NCBI GenBank assembly: GCA_964247055.1
Contig: OZ176058.1
Location: 1,984,001 to 2,048,000 of the forward strand
Length of the DNA: 64,000 nt
Origin: Paragordius varius
Taxonomy: Eukaryota; Nematomorpha
Reading direction: 5' to 3'
Shown here: one piece after another, positions 12,603-24,207 of the stretch
How positions within the stretch are numbered: position 1 is the first letter of the stretch
How the letters are laid out: every line of letters begins with the position of its first letter
Position numbers and translations under genes: made by a program
The notes under the pieces: model-generated
Told to the model about the DNA's origin: nothing
What the model saw: the letters and a program-made list of their open reading frames with translations, nothing else
Database searches by the model: none

Positions 12603-12862
12603 TACAGTAAAAATTAAAATTATACGGATAAAATGTAAAAATATAAAAAGTCAAATTTTTTTTCAAAAGACAACCATACTTTTTTATACCGTAATTTATC
12701 TTATCAAAAACATTTAACTAGAATCGTAAAATACATAAATTGATTGTGTTAATTTACATTTCTATATTATTCTTTGTAGTTTAAAACAATAAATATCGTT
12801 GTTTTTTTTGGAAAAATATTTGTCTTTTTATTTTTACATTTTGTCCGTATAATTTATCTTGT
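12603..12862. mobile_element. MITE family A copy
   Basis: TACAGTAAAAATTAAAATTA left end and TTTGTCCGTATAATTT right end. Its right end abuts the family E element starting at 12881. Confidence 0.85.
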
Positions 12863-12880
12863 ATAAAAATATTTGTCTTT

Positions 12881-13445
12881 AACACATGGAGACAACACAT
12901 TCATTTTAGTCCTTCAATCACATTGGGGTAATTTAATACCCCAGGTCTGTTTAAAATTAAATTCTTTAAAAAATTTAGAAGGAATCGAAATCATGGTAAA
13001 ATTTTGCACTTGTATAACATTAATAAACCGAAATATATAAAAAATTTATTCAAAAATAATTAATATTACTTATTTTAAGCTAAAAACCGAAAGGTAAAAA
13101 TTTAGTCAACGTGACATCAATGGTAAAATTGAAAAATACAAAATAAACCGCTCTTTCTATTTCTATCAATGTTAGAAGTTTTAAATAAAAGATTAGCTTT
13201 AATTTTAGCATTAAATTTAATTTACCTGATATTTTGCAAAATTGTAAAATAAAAATGATGTCGAAATAGTTTGACATGTTTTCTAAAACAAAATTAAAAT
13301 AAGATATTTTGACATATTATATAATTTTTATTAGGATAGAAGCATAAATTTAGATTAAAACCGTTTCTTTCAGTAGTTTATCAAAAATCCTAACTCAAAT
13401 TTAGTCTGGGGTATTTGGATACCCCAATTTGAATCAAAGTGTTAA
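12881..13445. mobile_element. Family E (Harbinger-type) MITE, ~565 bp
   Basis: Starts AACACATGGAGACAAC and ends GAATCAAAGTGTTAA. It matches the element at 61759-62300 in inverted orientation over its whole length. Near each terminus is an interrupted palindrome, ATTGGGGTAATTTAATACCCC on the left and TGGGGTATTTGGATACCCCA on the right. TTA/TAA flanks fit the 3-bp TWA target of PIF/Harbinger, seen more clearly at the second copy. Confidence 0.8.
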
Positions 13446-13570
13446 GTAATAACATTTTATCCGTAAGTAATTTCAATTATTCCCGTATTAAATTTAACTA
13501 TTAGAATGGAATATTTTTAAAATAATAATTCAGTATTTTAATATTTTATTAAATTATAAATGTTATTTTA

Positions 13571-13857
13571 CAGTAAAAATTGGAATTTACGGACAAAATG
13601 TAAAAATGTAAAGAATATTTTTCCAAAAGACAACCATACTTTTTCTAATCGTGATTTTTTTAATTTAATCATTGGTTTAATTTGCAAACTATGATATAGA
13701 GATGTATTTTGGTAACAATATCATTTATATATTTTATAGTGGTAATTATATAATTTATTTTCAGAAAAATTAAGGTTTAAAAAGTATGGTTGTCTTTTAA
13801 AAAAAATATTTGTCTTTATATTATTACATTTTATACGTATAATTTCAATTTTTACTG
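13571..13857. mobile_element. MITE family A copy, TA-flanked
   Basis: CAGTAAAAATTGGAATTTAC to AATTTCAATTTTTACTG, bounded by TA on both sides. Good example of the family's structure, with AAAAGACAACCATACTTTTT and its inverse as inner arms. Confidence 0.9.
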
Positions 13858-15417
13858 TAATTTCAATAATATTTTATAAGAATGAAATGTTTTAAAAATT
13901 CATAATTTTAAAATATATTTATATTATTTTAGAGAAAAATATAAAATTTATATTATTTTATGATTATTTTTTTAGAGAATAATATGTTTTTATATTTATA
14001 AAAGATTGGCTCAGACTGGGGCGGTAAAATAATAAATATCACTTTTGTTAAAATCAAAACTCACGAAAACCAATCATCATAGCATTCATATGGGGTTAAT
14101 TCATTAAAATATATTCTAAAATATGTTTAGTTAAAATGTATATATTTTAAATTTTCAAATGTATTGAAATATATATTATTATTATTGAATGAAATATTAT
14201 ATAAATAAAAATCATAATTATTTTGAAGTTTAATGTTTCTAAAAAATAAGCCATCTATTTATCATCTATATGTTCAACACAATCAAAATTTACATAAATA
14301 CAACCTCTACAATTGTGAAATATGTAAATATATAAATAGTTTTCTATAATAGCAAAAACAAATTATTTATGTAAAACTTATTTAAAGGAATAAACCTAAT
14401 TTTTTTTGGAAAAGTCAACGAGACATTTTTATACATTAATATTTTCTAACATAAACTATATAATTACAACTTTTAAATGTATCGTCGAGAATTTACATAT
14501 CCATTTTTTATTTATTTTGCGACCCAAAAAGAGGATATACAAAATTCATTTTTTAACGTTTTTATTAAAGAAAAAGGAGGCAAAAAGTTTGAGATGATTA
14601 TTTTTTTAATTTTACATTTTTTTCTAAATAAAAAAAGTGACGCATGTTAAGCAAGTACATTTTTAAATGTGTCCAAACTTTAATTCTTTTTAGGGTACTT
14701 TAATTTAAAATCACTAAGGGGTAAATCCCCCAAAAAGGTAATAAAATGTTTGTAATTTAACTCATTTTTTAAGCTTTTCTTCTTGTGAATCATCCGAATG
14801 ACCCTAATATTAAAATGACTAAAAAATATAAATAGAACAAAGTATTTAGAACGGTTTAATACCGTTGGGTTTTTTAAAAGTGTTTTATTTTTTTGGATAA
14901 TGCCCCCAAAATAGGTTTGCGTCTAAAATTAATATTTATTTTAGGTGAAATATAAAGAAATTATGATAAATTAAGGTTAATATTTTAATCCAATACTCTA
15001 AAAGTGTTTTCTAACCGCAGTTTTCCAACTCATAATAGTATGTTTTCAATTTCATACAAACCTGGCTAGCCCATTATTTTCTTGTATAAACTAACTTTGT
15101 GAATGAAATATGGAATGGAGAAATAAAAATTTTGATATTAAATTTTGTTAATTTGTTCAAATACTTTGATATTAATTGGATAGATTGATATTTGATATTC
15201 TTCTAAAACAACCAAAACGGGTAATTATCATTCTATCTAATCAAAGTAATTTATTAAAACTATTATAAATTTTATTGAAAATTCCATATAAAAAATTTGT
15301 GCGCTATTTTTATTCCAAATTTGGTGTTGATTTGTCCCAAATACTTCACTATGTAATAATTGCATAATACAAGGTATTTTGAAATATAATTATGAACACT
15401 ATATGTATTGTGAAATA
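13858..15417. other. No gene recognised
   Basis: Apart from the family C end fragment, I see only AT-rich sequence with short chance reading frames. Confidence 0.5.
14640..14745. mobile_element. Right-end fragment of family C
   Basis: AAATCACTAAGGGGTAAATCCCCCAAAAAGGTAAT in outline resembles the right terminus of the family C element at 56324-56832 (CTCAGGGATATAAAACTACC, CAAAAGGTAAT). The upstream part is not recognisable. Confidence 0.5.
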
Positions 15418-15699
15418 CAGTAAAAATTGAAATTATAAGGATAAAACGTAAAAATATAAAGACAATTTTTTCCAAAAGACAACCATACTTTTTGAAACCT
15501 TAATTTTTCTCATATAAGCAATTTTGTTACAATTGTAAAATGTAGTATTGATTGTTAGTATTATATATCTTTACACTTTGCCATTTTAAAAAATGAGTTA
15601 TACTGATATAAATTTAGATTTATAAAGTATGGTTGCCCTTTAGAAAAAAAATTTGCCTTTATATTTTTACGTTTTGTCCGTATAATTCCAGTTTTTCTG
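15418..15699. mobile_element. MITE family A copy, TA-flanked
   Basis: Complete: CAGTAAAAATTGAAATTATA at the left, TATAATTCCAGTTTTTCTG at the right, TA on each side. Confidence 0.9.
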
Positions 15700-15701
15700 T
15701 A

Positions 15702-15907
15702 CTTTAAAACCTTAATTAATCCTATCAATTACAATCGTAAAATACATAATTTATTGTGTTACCAATATATATCTCTATTATGTACTTTGCAATTTAAAAC
15801 AAGTTATATTTAAAAAAGGCAAGATTCAAAAAATATGAATGTCTTTTAGAAAAGAATATTAGTCTTTATATTTTAACATTTTGTCCATATAATTCCAATT
15901 TTTACTG
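15702..15907. mobile_element. MITE family A, left-truncated, head-to-tail with the previous copy
   Basis: The inner part and right arm (ATTTTGTCCATATAATTCCA, TTTTTACTGTA) are present while the left arm is missing. It directly follows the copy ending at 15699, as in a partial tandem duplication. Confidence 0.75.
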
Positions 15908-16284
15908 TATTTTTCAGTAATTATATTAGAAGTTTGTATAGCAGATCCATTTTGAACAAACAACTGATTTTAATAGATGAATCAAATTTTGCTGTTGCTA
16001 ATAATTTTATTACATTTATAAATCTAAGTGATTAATCTGTTAATTTTATTATCAATTTACAGATAAATTAAGAAAAAAATATCTGCCGTAAAAAGTTTCA
16101 AATGTTTTATTTATAATTTTTACACTTTTAAATGTTTATCAAAAAAATGCTCTCCTACAAGATGACAGAAAGCATATTTAAATTTCATTATTCTGATTTT
16201 TCAAGCCTAAAACACACACTACTCAAAATGTAATCCTTAATTATTTTGATTAGATTTTGATTACCAAGAACTGCATTTAAAATT

Positions 16285-16540
16285 AAAATGATACTGACAA
16301 ATGTAAAAACGTAAGTACAAATGTTTTAATAAAAAACAACCCCATTACTTTAGACTTTAACCGATATAAAATATAACTCATTGCATTTAATTTGCAAAGT
16401 AGGGATAAAGATGTAAATTGGTAACACAATCAATTTTTATCTATTTTACAATTGTTTTAATTAATCAATATATGGGAAATATAGGTTTAAAAAAGTATGG
16501 TTGTCAAAAAGAGAATATTTGTCTTTACGTTTCTTTTGAT
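16285..16540. mobile_element. MITE family A, worn copy
   Basis: ATACTGACAAATGTAAAAACG, then AAACAACCCC on the left, and AAAAAGTATGGTTGTC with ATTTGTCTTTACG on the right. The outer right end is lost. Confidence 0.65.
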
Positions 16541-17302
16541 ACCATGCTCCTTTAAAAAAATATATTTAACATGTCGTTTGTTGAGAATATAGATTTTTTT
16601 GCTAATTTTGATTACAAAATTTCATATTTTTTTAAGATATCTATCAAATATATTAAAAGCTTTTAGGGCGAGCAAAAAGCAAATTTTCTAGGAACACATG
16701 ACGCTGTAAAATATTTGTAATATATGGACATATTTTGTAAAAACATCTAAAACTATATATCTAGGGGCTTTTACAATAAATTGCTTTTCTTAATTATTAA
16801 GTATTTTATAAAATATCCTTTTATTTTAAAAGGAATCTTTCTGCTTTGTGCCAAAGAATAATTTTGATCAAAAGATATTTTTTATTAGCAAATTGAGAAT
16901 AATAAAAAATATATCTGGCTTAAGGTAAATGATAAAAAAAAATTCCAACTTACTTTCATTAAAATTGGCCAATTAAAGGATTTACTTAACCATTATAATG
17001 GCTCTCTGCTGTACTATAAATTATTCATACAAAATATATCCTATTTTTCAAAAAGGATTCATAATATATATATTAGTTGTGGACTATATGCGACTTTTTT
17101 ACCCCCCAAGCAAATTTTTATTTTTTCATCCTTTTTTGACGTGTCTTCTTTTATGCATTCATGATATATAAATTTATATCCTATATGTTTTCGAATATCT
17201 CTTCCCCTTAAACAAAACAAAATGTTACCAACATACTTTTTTTATGACAAAATAGTTCTGTAAAATAAACATCACCTAGACATCTCTAAGAGTAGATCCT
17301 GT
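16541..17302. other. No gene recognised
   Basis: AT-rich intergenic sequence ahead of the secreted-protein gene. The segment 17303-17340 has TTTATAAA followed by CCTCAGAAATC, which could serve as TATA and initiator at a fitting distance, but this is weak. Confidence 0.4.
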
Positions 17303-17427
17303 TTTATAAATTGTGATAACTTGAAATTTTTTTTAGCCTCAGAAATCATTTTTAGTATTTATTCTTTAACGAATCTTCTTTTAAATCTAAAATTCTCACA
17401 AAAACTTTATTTCCAAAGTTATCAAAA

Positions 17428-17816
17428 ATGTGTTCTTCAAAAATGATTTTTGGGTTTAGCTGTATACTCTTATGTATGCTTTCATCTTTTGGGGCGGATA
17501 AAACAAGTATATCGTCAGGAGTTCAAATCATAAATGAACCAATTAGAATTAAGGCTCCTTCAATGTCCATGGATCAAATGACGGATAAACTTCAACCCAT
17601 TATCTCAGAACTACAAAAAATGCAAAATTCAGTTAGTTCACAAAAAGATAATCTAGGAACCTCCTCCTCAGACACAATGAATAACATTTATGCAAAACTT
17701 AAAGATTATTTATCTTCAGATAATCAAAATAGCGAAAATGTATTTTCCGCGCTACTAAAATACTTATTATTCCGTTTGAATGTGGATAAGCTCGTTTCAG
17801 AACTTATCAATGAAAA
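17428..17816 (+). CDS. Secreted-protein gene, exon 1
   Basis: Start ATG follows TATCAAAA. It encodes the signal peptide and the cysteine-free helical region, and ends within the Lys codon of ...LINEK at donor GTTTTT. The frame runs on into the intron for a while, but the splice is needed to reach the matching exon 2. Confidence 0.85.
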
Positions 17817-19740
17817 GTTTTTTTTACCTTTTATAATTTTTTTGCAGTATAAAATTTATTAGTTTTATCGGTTAAAAATGCATTTAAACTTTTTGATATA
17901 TATTATATTTTTGATATTTTTTGCACTATTTTTCGACAAAAAAGGTCGATGATACTCAGTTTATAATCACTGTCATTTTATTAATTGGATTAGGATAAAA
18001 TAAATTTAACCTAAAGACTTTTGACATCGTAGCAGGAATGCTGACATTGATAGTTTTAAGTGGCATTTGCTATTAAACTGTGCAACAATTCATTATTTTA
18101 AAGTTATTCTTTTTTTTTCAAATTTATAAACTAGTACTGTTTTTGTATCATATTATGGTTAAATATTTTAGATTAACCTCTCTTTTGAAACAAAAATATA
18201 CATCTATAATGTTGAGTTGATTAAAACAAAATAAAAGTATATGTTGAAATAACTACAATCAATATCTGTTTAATAATATCTTTGAATGTAAAAATTTTGT
18301 TACAAATATATTATATATATATATATATATATATTGGCAAATCTAATAGACAATTAGTTTGAGGAGCTAACCATGCTTTTTATCCTTTTTTTCTTACATT
18401 GACTTACAAAAACGATTTTGATTTATAAATATTGAGTAAATTATAAATTTACGACTCTATTTCCGATTTCGGTATCCAAAACGTCAACTATTAATAAACA
18501 TTAAAGAGTAAAAAATATGATTTTGATTCTATTTACGTTTTGTCTGTATATTTAAATTTTTACTGGCATACACCATAATATTGCATAAAATAGCTTTTCT
18601 AAATTATATGATTTTTGTAACAATTAACTATATATTTTTTAAAATTGGAAATTTAAATTTCGATATTATTTGCATTTTCATACAAATTCCTTCATTAAAA
18701 ACTGGAATTACTTGATTTATAAAACCAAAATTTGTGTTTTCGATATTATTTTCATTTTTCGGTAAAATTTATATGAATTCCCAATAATTTATGTTTAGGA
18801 CTTTGGAATTAATTAAAAGCTTTACAACTAAAACGGATTGCGAACAAGAATCAAGCGATCTTTTAAAGGTGATCTGTATGTTGACTTCAGAAGAGAAACC
18901 CAAGATTTTAACTTACAACGGAGTTTGCGAAAAAACGTATATACATACCGAATTTTTTTTCATAGTCTTTTATTTTAATTTTAACATATTACCGTTTTAC
19001 TAATTTTTTAAATAATATTTTTAATTTTTTGACATTTTTAAGAAATTATTGTAAATCCTAAAACAATATATTTTTTAAATTAGGGATTTTATTTTTAAAG
19101 AGAATATAAAAAGTTCAAATATAGCATATATATACATATTTCTGTAGTTTTTTTTTTTAATTTATAGGATTGAATTATAATTGGTTCCATTATATTGAAC
19201 CTAAAACCGTTTATTGAACATTTCGAACGAAATTTTTATCAAATTGAGCCTAAATATGGCTAACTGGTTACTAAACTATTTAAGTTTTGTCTTCTTTAAC
19301 AAACTCCCCTTGAACCGTATGATCTTAGGCTAATATGGATGAAAAAAATAGCACTTACTCATATGTTAATGCGCTTTGTCTTTTATAATTCCTACATTTA
19401 TATATGCATATTGTATTCTAGATCACACGACTGTATTGAATCAACTCAACCATTTTACGTGTATTACCCACTCAGTAGTGTACTTGTTAACAATTCTCAA
19501 GTTCGTCAAGAAATTTCAGTTCCTAATTGCAGTCGGGCCTGTAAAGCTGATTACTGTCTCTTGCAAAATGTCTTGTTTTATAATTATACGGCGTATGTTA
19601 GTACATTGCTTAAGGCTCAAAATGCAATCCAACCTATTGGATTTGACTTAACAGACTCTGTAAAAAAAGTTGGTGGTGATGATAAAGTTGAAAATCAATT
19701 TTACATGAGAGATGTGTATGTTCCAACCTGTACACTTTAA
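17428..19740 (+). CDS. Secreted cysteine-containing protein, 281 aa, unknown function (three exons)
   Basis: Exons 17428-17816, 18799-18936 and 19422-19740 join in phase (two carried bases at each junction) through GT-AG introns into 281 codons plus TAA. The N-terminus (basic start, then IFGFSCILLCMLSSFGA) is a clear signal peptide, with likely cleavage near residue 23. Residues ~45-125 are helical, rich in Ser, Asn, Gln and Leu, with no cysteine. Residues ~130-281 hold eight cysteines, in keeping with four disulfides, and three N-glycosylation sequons (NNS, NCS, NYT). There is no membrane segment, and the second Met (residue 6) is an alternative start. I do not recognise the family. The AATAAATAAA at 19784 is a fitting poly(A) signal. 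The next gene downstream also encodes a secreted product. Confidence 0.85.
18799..18936 (+). CDS. Secreted-protein gene, exon 2
   Basis: Between TTTATGTTTAG and donor GTATAT. One base plus 45 codons plus two bases. Contains three of the eight cysteines (TDCEQE, VICML, GVCEK). Confidence 0.85.
19422..19740 (+). CDS. Secreted-protein gene, exon 3 (terminal)
   Basis: Begins after TTGTATTCTAG and encodes 105 residues from SHDCIES to VPTCTL, then TAA. Holds five cysteines and all three glycosylation sequons. Confidence 0.88.
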
Positions 19741-19783
19741 AAATATGTGTGTTTGTGGTTTGAAACAAAAAACCGTAAATTCT

Positions 19784-19793
19784 AATAAATAAA
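19784..19793 (+). terminator. Putative poly(A) signal of the secreted-protein gene
   Basis: AATAAATAAA 44 bases after the stop. Confidence 0.55.
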
Positions 19794-19834
19794 TGATTGA
19801 GCAAACATTTTATTTTATTGCGTAATTTTTTAAT

Positions 19835-20280
19835 TTAAGAATGATATTATACAGACAAAACGTAAAAAACAAGTGTTTTTCCCCCAAAAGACTGTTGTAA
19901 ATATTTTAAAATTGTTGTTTTTTCAGAATTAACTAATTCTATCAAATTTAAAGCAGGGATGTCATGTCTATCGCCGCAGCTTTGATAATTTGTTTTATTA
20001 TTTATTTTGAGTCCAATTTTTGGTGTATCTTTTAAATTTTCCGTATATTTTTAATTTAATTCCAATTTTTATTTTTCAACATTTTTAGAGCGCACTTTTA
20101 CGTATATACCCAAAACAGCGTGTTGAACAGCTCTGTTTTAAAGTGTGTGTAATAGAGATGTAAAATGGTAACACTTTAATTATAAATAAAATTGTAATAA
20201 AATAAAAATTTATAAAATAAAAATTAAGATCTAAAGGATTGTTTTGAAAAACATATTTATCTTTAAGATGGCATTTTCTG
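19835..20280. mobile_element. MITE family A remains, interrupted
   Basis: Left-arm motif ATTATACAGACAAAACGTAA near 19846 and right-arm remnants near 20225-20265 (AAGGATTGTTTTGAAAA, TTATCTTTAAG). The middle is expanded by unrelated sequence. Confidence 0.5.
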
Positions 20281-21064
20281 CCAAATTTTGTGAATTTCTA
20301 ATTCCTCTTATGTTTTACATTTTGTTTTTCCGGTATTTGCATTTTCTTTGTATTTTGTAAAAGAATCTAGATGAGGAACTCAAATTTACTATGCGAATAA
20401 TCTGATAAAGATTTTTCATAAAACCATACCTGACTTAACCTTAAAAACTAAAAAATTTGAAATGTCAAATATATTTGGTAATAATTTTATAGTCTAAAAT
20501 TTTGAGATGTAAGACATCATATTGGATATTTACTTAGGTTAGTTTTGAGTTGGGTCTTTCACCGAAACTCCTGGCTGCTTATTAACAAAGTAGGTGAAAA
20601 TTTAAAAATTCATCATATAGCATAAATCATTTGGTTAAATAATTTTTCTTTTCAGTAATTTGACTAAAATTTATAATTTATTTAAATTTTTTATAGTTAC
20701 GAAGGAAAAATCATTTGAAATAAAGTTTTATTTTATTTCAACCATTTTTTTCAAAATTTAAAACTATAAATTAGTTTATATACAGTTAATTCAAATAACC
20801 CCCTCGATATAAGCTTCTAGAAAAAACTATCGAGCTTATTTCCGATTATGGAAAATTCCAGTTTGTGTAAAGTTTTAATCGTATAAAATTAACTTTATTT
20901 TTCCATAAATTTGTGTAATAGAGTTAATTAATTAATTAATTTTCCTAAAAATATCTGTCTTACATTTAACATCTTATATATTATTTGGATGAAAAACTAA
21001 ATATTAATTGATATTTAGAAAGGCATATTTTTATTAGCATAAATAAAAAAATTTTTTTGCCTTT

Positions 21065-21071
21065 TATAAAA
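21065..21071 (+). promoter_or_regulatory. Candidate TATA box of the proline-rich peptide gene
   Basis: TATAAAA lies 132 bases before the ATG at 21203. In so AT-rich a region this is weak evidence by itself. Confidence 0.35.
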
Positions 21072-21202
21072 TGACTAACTGTCAAGGTTTCGAGGTCATT
21101 TCAAACTAAAACGCGACAAATATTGTTATTTCTTTCACAGGTGTATTTATGTCTTTAAAATTAATTACAAAATAATTTTCTCTTTTTTTGCAAAACGATA
21201 TT

Positions 21203-21269
21203 ATGAAAAATAATTCTTTATTAAAATATTTATTCTGGGTATCGATAATCCCAATGCTTATGATTTCAA
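21203..21269 (+). CDS. Proline-rich peptide gene, exon 1 (signal peptide)
   Basis: 22 codons plus one base; basic N-terminus then a 14-residue hydrophobic core. The exon boundary directly after the signal peptide is a common layout for small secreted-peptide genes. Confidence 0.72.
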
Positions 21270-22507
21270 GTATGTAACAATTAAAAATAAATTTTTTTTA
21301 TTATTTTTTGATATCAATCTTATTTTTGTTTTAAACCAATAAATACAGTCACGCTTAAAATAATTTGAAATTTTAAATTATTGCCCTAAATAAAATATTA
21401 TTGATACGAGAATAACTTTTATGTGCAAAGTACGCATATTTTTAAAATATACGTAAAAATCGAAATTTTACGGACAAAAAATAAAATTATAAAGACAAAT
21501 ATTTTTTTACAAAAGACAACCTTACTTTTTAATCCATTATTCAAATTGTTTTAAATATTCAAAGTATAAAATAGGATATAAATTGGCACAATCAATTATA
21601 TATTTTAAGAATGTAATTAAATGATTTTAGGATAAATTAAAGTTCAAAAAATATGGTTGTCTTTTAAAAAAAAATTTGTCTTTATATTTTCACGTTTTGT
21701 CCGTATAATTTAACTCAATTTATATAATCGATCCAAGTTAAGTTCATCTTTTCACAAACGTACTTAGTATTGTGTGTGTTTTGGAGCTCTTAAAAAAAAC
21801 CTCATAAACTATATACAGTAAAAATTTAAATTATACAGACAAGACATAAAAATTAAATGACAAATATTCTTTGTTATGAAAATTGTCCGTAAAATTTCAA
21901 TTTTTAACGTTAAATTTACCCCTTATTTTTTGCAAAAATGGTTATAATGGGGATAATGAATTAAATAATTTACCTCTCTATTGGTATGTCCAAAACGATA
22001 GGTTACCTACATAAAAAATCATGGTTTAAAAAAATCTTTGTCTTTTATTTTAACGTTTTTCTGTATAATTTCAAATTTACTATAACATATCCAGTAAAAA
22101 TTGATATTATACGGATAAAATGTAAAAATAAAAGACAAAATTTTTATTTCAAAAGACACCAATTTTTTTTAAACCTTTAATTATCCTATATATACATTTA
22201 ATCACAATCATAAATAAATAATTAATTGTGTTACCACATTTCTATATTATACTTTTTAGTTTAAAATAATAAGTTATATTCAAAAAACCAAGATTAAAAA
22301 GTATAGTTGTTTGTCTTTTAGAAAAAACTATTTGTCTTTATATTTTTTTAGTTTTGTCTGTATAATTCCAATTTTTACTGTATATATATGTGTATAGTTG
22401 TGATACCATATATAGCATATCCATTTTTACCTCAACCCAGACCACCTCATGCTAAAATTCCTTACGATATAAGTTTATTCGCAAAACGATTAAATCCATA
22501 TGGTTAA
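21203..22507 (+). CDS. Short secreted proline-rich peptide precursor, 52 aa (two exons)
   Basis: Exon 1 (21203-21269) encodes MKNNSLLKYLFWVSIIPM and LMIS, a complete signal peptide, and ends after one base of the next codon at donor GTATGT. Exon 2 (22416-22507) follows an ATATATAG acceptor, completes that codon (Thr) and encodes 29 more residues beginning YPFLPQPRPPHAK and ending LFAKRLNPYG, then TAA. The mature part is about 30 aa with seven prolines, PRPP-type spacing, three aromatic Tyr/Phe near the ends and a net positive charge. This is the make-up of insect proline-rich antimicrobial peptides (abaecin, pyrrhocoricin, drosocin types), though I see no direct match to any one. The C-terminal Gly and the Lys-Arg pair would equally suit an amidated neuropeptide. 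AATAAA at 22596 follows the stop. Signal exon, phase and stop all agree; function is inferred. Confidence 0.72.
21450..21712. mobile_element. MITE family A copy
   Basis: In the intron of the peptide gene. Left TTTTACGGACAAAAAATAAA, right CACGTTTTGTCCGTATAATT. Outer CAGT termini lost. Confidence 0.8.
21816..21909. mobile_element. MITE family A, 94-bp internally deleted form
   Basis: CAGTAAAAATTTAAATTATA joined almost directly to TTGTCCGTAAAATTTCAATT. Only the outer arms remain, making a compact hairpin. Confidence 0.8.
22092..22380. mobile_element. MITE family A copy
   Basis: CAGTAAAAATTGATATTATA to TAATTCCAATTTTTACTG, followed by TA. Ends 35 bases before the acceptor of the peptide-gene exon 2. 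Confidence 0.88.
22416..22507 (+). CDS. Proline-rich peptide gene, exon 2 (mature peptide)
   Basis: Noticeably richer in C and G than its surroundings. Opens with two bases that complete the split Thr codon; stop TAA at 22505-22507. The acceptor sits just behind a (TA)n tract that abuts a family A MITE ending at 22380. Confidence 0.75.
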
Positions 22508-22595
22508 TATTTTGATGATAAAATTTTTGAATTTAATTTAGACCACAATATTCAATTTTTTACAAAATGATATATGTAAACTCCACAAAATTCAA

Positions 22596-22601
22596 AATAA
22601 A
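22596..22601 (+). terminator. Putative poly(A) signal of the proline-rich peptide gene
   Basis: AATAAA 89 bases after the stop codon. Confidence 0.45.
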
Positions 22602-22689
22602 ATGAAATATATTTTACTCTAAAGATTGATAAATTACTTTTATATATATATATATATATATATATAATTATAATAAATGAAAATTGATA

Positions 22690-22958
22690 CAGTAAAATCA
22701 AAATTATTTAGCCAAAATGTAAAAATATAAAGACAAATTTTTTCATTGAAAAATAACTATGTTTTTTAACTCCAAACTATAGTGATTTATTTGCAATGTA
22801 AGACATAGAATTGATTATATATCTCGATTATTTACTTTACCATTTGAAAAATTGAGTTAGTTTTAAAAAAATAAAAAAATTAAAAAGTATCATTGTGTTA
22901 AAAAAAATATTTGTCTTTATATGTTTACGTTTTGTCCGTATATTTTTAATTTTTACTG
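22690..22958. mobile_element. MITE family A copy, TA-flanked
   Basis: CAGTAAAATCAAAATTATTT to TTTTTAATTTTTACTG. Inner arm AAAAAGTATCATTGTG is diverged. Confidence 0.85.
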
Positions 22959-23179
22959 TATAACTCACTGTTTTTAATTCTTAAGTATGAAATAGAAATT
23001 TAAATTTACAATCATCCATTATTGATTGATTTTGTATTATAGTTTTAAAAGGGTATATTTTATTAGGGTTTATTAAAAGAATGGTCATCCTTGATACAAA
23101 AAAAATTGTCTTTTAATTTTTATGTTCTTTGTTTATATAAATCAAACTACTTCACTGGAAAAATTCATGTTAATTTTGA

Positions 23180-23465
23180 GTAATAATTTACGAAAAATCC
23201 GCATTGTGCCTCAAATACGCACTAAATATGCGCTTACAAATTTCACTTTTCACTTTGAAATAAATTATGTCTTTTCGAATATCAAAACTTACCTTAATTT
23301 TTTGATATTTTTTAAAGGAATTTTATTTTAAATTAATATAATACAGAAAAAATAGTATGGCAAACAGAAATATTTTATACTAATAATGAGTTCAATTAGC
23401 CTATATTTTTAGGGTGAATTACAAATGTTCGAGAGTTAATTTGAAATCTAAAATATATATAATAT
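23180..23465. mobile_element. Degenerate family B element
   Basis: AAATAAATTATGTCTTTTCG near 23258, ACTAATAATGAGTTCAATTA near 23378 and TTAGGGTGAATTAC near 23410 keep the family's internal order. The outer arms are badly worn. Confidence 0.5.
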
Positions 23466-23623
23466 GAAATTATTAATCAGTCAATAAACAATTCTCAAAA
23501 ATAAATCCTAAAAGGGCTATCTGAATGTCTGATTATGATTTATAAGAAACATACATATTAAAAAATCAAAATATATCTTTCTTAAAAGAGATTTCAATTA
23601 AATCTTTTTTTAAAACGTCAAAT

Positions 23624-23871
23624 CAGAGGTGTCCAACATGCTGCCCTCCAAAATTCTGTAGCTACTAAAAATTAAATACATACAATAAGGAAAAATATTT
23701 TTAAACAAATTTTCTATATATCTTTTTGGGAAAAAAACTAGAAAATAAATAGTAGTTTTTACAGTTTTATGTTTGAAATCTAATGAAATATTTGATAATG
23801 TCCAAATATTTTGGACTTGTGGCCTTTCAGATTTTTTTAAAGTCATTTTTATATGTTGGACAACACCCCTG
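23624..23871. mobile_element. hAT-type MITE, 248 bp
   Basis: CAGAGGTGTCCAACATG at the left, ATGTTGGACAACACCCCTG at the right: imperfect inverted ends of the kind found in hAT elements. The flanking 8 bases do not match convincingly. Confidence 0.65.
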
Positions 23872-23942
23872 GGTTAATTAATGCAGAATTATCTCAACAC
23901 AAATTTAATGCTTAAAAATGGAATTAAATAGTTAAATATATA

Positions 23943-24207
23943 CAGTAATAATTAAAACTATACGGACAAAACGTAAAATTATAAACACAAATTTTTTAAG
24001 ACAATGATACTTTTTCAAACTTTAATTTATCCCTTTGAAATAATTTAATCACAATCTTATGATACATAAATTGTGTTATCAATTTATATCTTAATTTTCT
24101 TTCTACTTAACAATGAGTTATTATAGATTCAAAAAGTATGGTTATCTTTTAAAAAAAATATTTGTCTTTCTATTTTTGTGCTATCCGTATAATTTCACTT
24201 TTTTCTG
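23943..24207. mobile_element. MITE family A copy, TA-flanked
   Basis: CAGTAATAATTAAAACTATA to TTTCACTTTTTTCTG with TA outside. Right arm has GTGCTATCCGT for the usual GTTTTGTCCGT. Confidence 0.85.

Noticed and set aside
14406-15475. Two 63-67-aa frames rich in Phe, Ile and Lys
   Set aside because: Composition is that expected of random AT-rich DNA; no conserved motif, and one overlaps a MITE arm.
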